NCBI GenBank assembly: GCA_026261815.1
Contig: JAMPIT010000566.1
Span: 23,833,001-23,897,000, forward strand
DNA from: Monarcha castaneiventris obscurior
Lineage: Eukaryota; Chordata; Aves; Passeriformes; Monarchidae
Reading direction: 5' to 3'
DNA: 64,000 nucleotides
Shown: positions 34,340 through 64,000 of the stretch, piece after piece
Layout of the letters: every line of letters starts with the position of its first letter
Numbering within the stretch: the stretch's first letter is position 1
Notes under the pieces: generated by a model
The model's input: the letters and a program-made list of their open reading frames with translations, nothing else
Told to the model about the DNA's origin: nothing
Database searches by the model: none
Made by a program: the position numbers and the translations under genes

Positions 34340-35045
34340 AAACAGAATGGAACCATTTAGGTTGGAAAAGACCTCAAACGTCACTGAGCTCAACTGGTAA
34401 CCCAGCACTGCCTAGTCTACCACTAATGTTGCTAAGCACCACATCTATAGGTTGTTCAAATACCTCCAGGGATCATGACTTCATCAATTCCCTGGACAGC
34501 TTGATTCAGTGATTGACAACCCTTTCAGTAAACAAAATCTTTCCTACTAAAATTTTTTCCTAAACCTCTCCTGGCACAGCTTGAGGTCTTTCCCTCTCAT
34601 CCTGTAACTTGTTACCTGGGAGACCAGTCTCCATCTGGCAACAGCCTCCTTTCCAGGAGCTGGAGAGAGCAGTAAGGCCCCCTTCCCTGAGCCTTGTGTT
34701 TTCCAGCCTTAACAACCCCAGCTCCCAAGCTACTCCTCATAGGACTTGGGCTCCACACCAGTCACCAGCTCCACTGCCATTCTCTGGACACTCCAGAGTG
34801 TCAGTGTCATGTAGTGAGGGGCCCAGAACTGAACAGAGAATTTGAGGTGTGACCTCACCAGTGCTGAGTACAGGAGGACAATCCCTGCCCTGGTCCTGCT
34901 GGACCCACTCTTGCTGATCCAGGCCAGGATGCCACTGGCCTTCCTGGCCACCTGGGCACATTCTGGCTCCTGTTCAGCTGCTGTCACCAGCACCCCCAGG
35001 TCCTTTTCCACCAGGCAGCTTTCCACCCACTCTGCCCCCCTGCTT
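34340..35045 (-). mobile_element. CR1 LINE, 3' end with reverse-transcriptase tail
   Basis: On the - strand the sequence reads from the C-terminal part of CR1 ORF2 (EKDLGVLV, then LYSALVRSHLKFSVQFWAPHY) into the CR1 3' region (near 34345). The ORF2 part has no stop for about 100 codons but is truncated, so the element is inactive. The protein variant resembles neoavian CR1 families. Confidence 0.93.
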
Positions 35046-36649
35046 AGACCAGTGCATAAGTAGATCTGCATAACAAATTGAGACACTGAAGTTACCTGAA
35101 AGGTGTGTAGTTTTTTGGTTTTTTTTTTTCCAAAGATGTATAGCAGAAAGAAGGGATAAAAAAAGCTGCAGCAGATTAATGATAAACCCACGTTCAGATA
35201 CAGGAATCCAGGAGAAGCCAAAATACAGAATTTAAAAAAAAAAAGACCCAAGGAGAGGGGAGGAAGGAGGCTGTTGGCTCATAAGGAGAGCTGTCACTGC
35301 CAGGCTTAGGAAGCATGTTTAAATCAGCCCCCAGCTTACATTCCCACACTTGCTTTCCCTCAGGAAATGTTGGGCTAGATCAGTGTGTCACATTTAGGAA
35401 AACTGCATTTTAAATGCATATAATGTATGTTTGGCTAAGTTAGAGCCCCTAGCTGTATCCAGACTCCTGCTGTTATTTTTGTCATTCCATAGAAGCCGCT
35501 ATACAATTTGTTCTAAGGACACTGAATTGCCAAGATCCAGGTTTCCCAGAACATAGATGCTCTACAGAGGACATGTGTAACTTTGCTACTGCCCAACACC
35601 TTCAGCTCTGGGTGATCTTCCAGGAAGAAATGTTTAACCTCTCCCCTCTGGGTACAGGTACACTCAGGGCAATATGATGCCAAAGAACCGACTGACTGAG
35701 GCAGGCTGCTCAGCTAAATTCCAACACCAACTACCAAAAAGTAATCAAATGCAGCTATTTCATTATGGAGAAGTGATTTCCATGCTGACTCATTAAGTAA
35801 CTGCTTACCTGTTTGGTTCAGCACATAAAAAAATCCCGGCAAGAAAAATTTGAGGAAATCAAATTAAAAATGAGGACCTGAGAAAAAGAGTCACAATTAC
35901 CTGGGCTTGTCAGTCTGTCCCAAAGCTTTGAACCTCTGAAGCCACTTGCAGACCAATCTGGAAGAGTGAAAGTCTTCAGGGATCATTACATTCTCTGTAG
36001 GTTCAGGGGATAAAGGGATGGGTAGAGATCAGCAGCTAGATGAAGGACAAAACCCCCACTCCCACAAGCAGAAAGGCAGAACCAAGGAGAACCCCTCTAA
36101 GTACTGCTGCTTGAGGTTATTTGCAGGGGATGATACAGTTGGGGACCAAGGGCATATGGCACAGAATGACACTATTCATAATTTCCACTGCTGTGGAACA
36201 ACTGATTTTTAATTGCTAGACCAGAATAACATGGCAAGAGTTCTTAGTCTGTGGCAATTAAGAAAAACTGCACATCTCAGCACTTTTAATTAACATTGCT
36301 GCTTGAGGCAGAAGCATTTCAGTCATTATCAGGATAACACTGCTGCTTTAAGCTATTGTTTAAAACCACTGAACCAGAACATTTGGGTTTGGAAGGTGCA
36401 GGCAGTATGTTCTCACTGCTTCCTAACAGCTACTGCACACCACTGCCAGCTCTCAGTGTGGATAAAGCCCCTCTGGCCATTCCATTTCTGTCAGGCACAT
36501 ACTCTGTGAGGCACCAGGTCTGCTAAGATGGAGCTCCTTGGTTTCCACACACGTAGTAAATGAACTACAAAGTGAACGGTGTACTAAAGCACCTTTAGTG
36601 CCACATTCTCACAAAGGCTAAGAAATGAATACTTAATATGCATCAAAGA

Positions 36650-38122
36650 TTTTATTTGCATTAGCTGAAGATTCAAATATTAAAATAAGTCTACATTAAA
36701 TTATAATATTAAATATGTTTTAAATACAATAAACTAAACGTGTTTAGTTTCTAAACACAAAGGGAACAAAAATAATTCAGAATGCAATACAATTAATGAC
36801 ACCAGAGGACAGAATAAGGACTTTTAATACATAGTTCCACAAGATGTCAACTCATAGCATTGTTTACTTTAAGAAGAGGTGGCCTTTTAATTGATGCACA
36901 AACCCCATGTTACATAAACTCTGTAAGGTATCTCTCAAGAAAATATTGCTCAATTAAATCCTTTTTATGTAGTGATCAAAACTCCTTTGGTAGCTCTTTT
37001 TCAGAATGAAACATACCAGCAGACAAATCAGGAAAATAAACGGTCTTGCAAGTATTACCAGAAAAGGTGTCTTCCTTATAGTTACAATTATCTAACAGAT
37101 CTACAGTGTCTTTCACTCTTTAATTCAAATCAACTTACATATGTACAATATGTAACAAAGTACTCACAAAATCCTTAGTCTTTCAAGACAAAAAGCTATG
37201 CTTTTCCAATATTGAGACCATAAAAGTACTTTTTTTAAAAAAAGGTTTTGTTTTCTTAAAGTGGAGCACGCTGTACAGTAGGTTCCCTGGATGTTATTTT
37301 CAAGGCAGAATTAAATGTTACAGCAATTACAGAAACAGTGAAATACACCTGCTGCCCTAAAATGAGGTAGGGCCTCTTTGACTCAGATCTAATCTTTGCC
37401 ACCCAAGCCAGCAGAAGTAGTAATAACAGAACAATCCATATTTTAGCTAAATAATCCAACAGCTCAGTACACACATGAATGCAGTTGTCCTCTTGGCACT
37501 TCAAGGATCTCACTTCAAAACCTGATTTATCCAAACCAGACTGAAGTTTGTAGTAACACAAGTTTAAGGGTTTTCATGGTGCAAAACTTCCAAACTTCAG
37601 TGTATTTCAACAACACTGCTTGTACATACACATTCATCAATGAAGGGTTTTGAAAAAGTTACCCAAGTTGTCACTGTAGCTAAAAGAATGCAGCATTTAG
37701 GGACTTTATGGATGCAGTTATGAACACCTAAATGAAGAAATCAGACTTGCATCCATCACAGAAGTATTTCTCACACAGGTGATTTGACCTTTCCATCCAA
37801 CTTAAATGACATTGTTAAACAAAACTGTAAAACTAAATTCTGAAGAACCCAAGAGAACAAAAGATTAACTAAAGGGAAAAAAAACCCCAGGACATTTAAA
37901 ATTAGTAAGAAGTCTTGAGAAAGGTGATCAATTAACATGTCATTTTGCTTCTTTTCCACAGCAGTGCATGCAGCTGGTTGAATAATACACATCAACCTGA
38001 AATCTGCTAAAAGGAAAGTCTGGAACAGCATAGGTATTTGGTGTCCTGAAGATATATGTGGATGATTTTGGTTTTTATTTTTTTGTCTTTTAATTTTTTA
38101 AAATAAAACTATTTCTTCTCCT
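36650..38122 (-). other. CUL4A: CUL4A 3' untranslated region (probable extent)
   Basis: AT-rich sequence from the CUL4A stop to the distal AATAAA. There is no conserved reading frame. The length is inferred from the position of the signal. Confidence 0.5.
36651..36656 (-). terminator. CUL4A: candidate distal CUL4A polyadenylation signal
   Basis: AATAAA on the - strand lies about 1.47 kb after the CUL4A stop. A second hexamer at 38079-38074 lies only about 45 bp after the stop and would give a very short 3' UTR. Which is used cannot be told from sequence. Confidence 0.5.

Positions 38123-64000
<25,878 letters not shown>

Larger units (their letters stand above)
32345..36650. other. intergenic region between the LAMP1 promoter and the CUL4A 3' end
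   Basis: It holds an unrecognised 164-codon frame (32772-33266, + strand), a TA microsatellite, a 24-bp direct repeat and a 0.7-kb CR1 copy. I identify no conserved gene. Confidence 0.7.

Noticed and set aside
34730..35251. 173-codon - strand frame as a host gene
   Set aside because: Its central part is the C-terminal reverse-transcriptase end of a CR1 LINE; the outer parts are unrelated intergenic sequence.

Overview
This window is vertebrate nuclear DNA and almost certainly from a bird. Short, well-conserved exons with GT-AG splice sites lie in AT-rich introns, and the interspersed repeats are avian CR1 LINE fragments. The CR1 reverse-transcriptase tail looks neoavian or passerine, but that lineage call is tentative. 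There are no operons, CRISPR arrays or prokaryotic features.

Three conserved genes account for nearly all coding sequence. (1) The last three coding exons of GRTP1 (a TBC/Rab-GAP protein) lie on the + strand at 7911-10600. (2) A complete LAMP1 lies on the - strand, with start codon at 31974 and stop at 13320. Its nine coding exons join in phase to a 415-residue protein ending in the lysosomal sorting tail GYQTI. (3) The last 16 coding exons of CUL4A lie on the - strand (63101 down to 38123). They encode 613 residues, including the neddylation lysine region; the first roughly 146 residues lie beyond the right edge. The order GRTP1 - LAMP1 - CUL4A, with GRTP1 convergent to LAMP1, matches the human 13q34 arrangement as I know it.

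Layout: 1-7910 is a GRTP1 intron opening with a CR1 fragment; 7911-11005 holds GRTP1 3' exons and 3' UTR; 11006-12449 is the gap between convergent 3' ends; 12450-32000 is LAMP1, with a probable solo LTR in its second intron and a 9-kb first intron; about 31530-32345 is the LAMP1 CpG-island promoter; 32345-36650 is intergenic with a 0.7-kb antisense CR1 copy; 36650-64000 is CUL4A, whose introns carry four further CR1 fragments.

The most interesting non-coding signal is the LAMP1 promoter. Within about 200 bp upstream of the start codon it holds two CLEAR-type E-boxes (MiT/TFE sites), a CRE-like site and a perfect TCTCGCGAGA palindrome (BANP-type element). A possible divergent first exon follows on the opposite strand. 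LAMP1 is a lysosomal membrane glycoprotein, GRTP1 a predicted Rab GAP, and CUL4A a ubiquitin-ligase scaffold. Their adjacency reflects ancient synteny rather than a shared pathway. I found no convincing evidence of a new biological system; the findings are regulatory or structural candidates.
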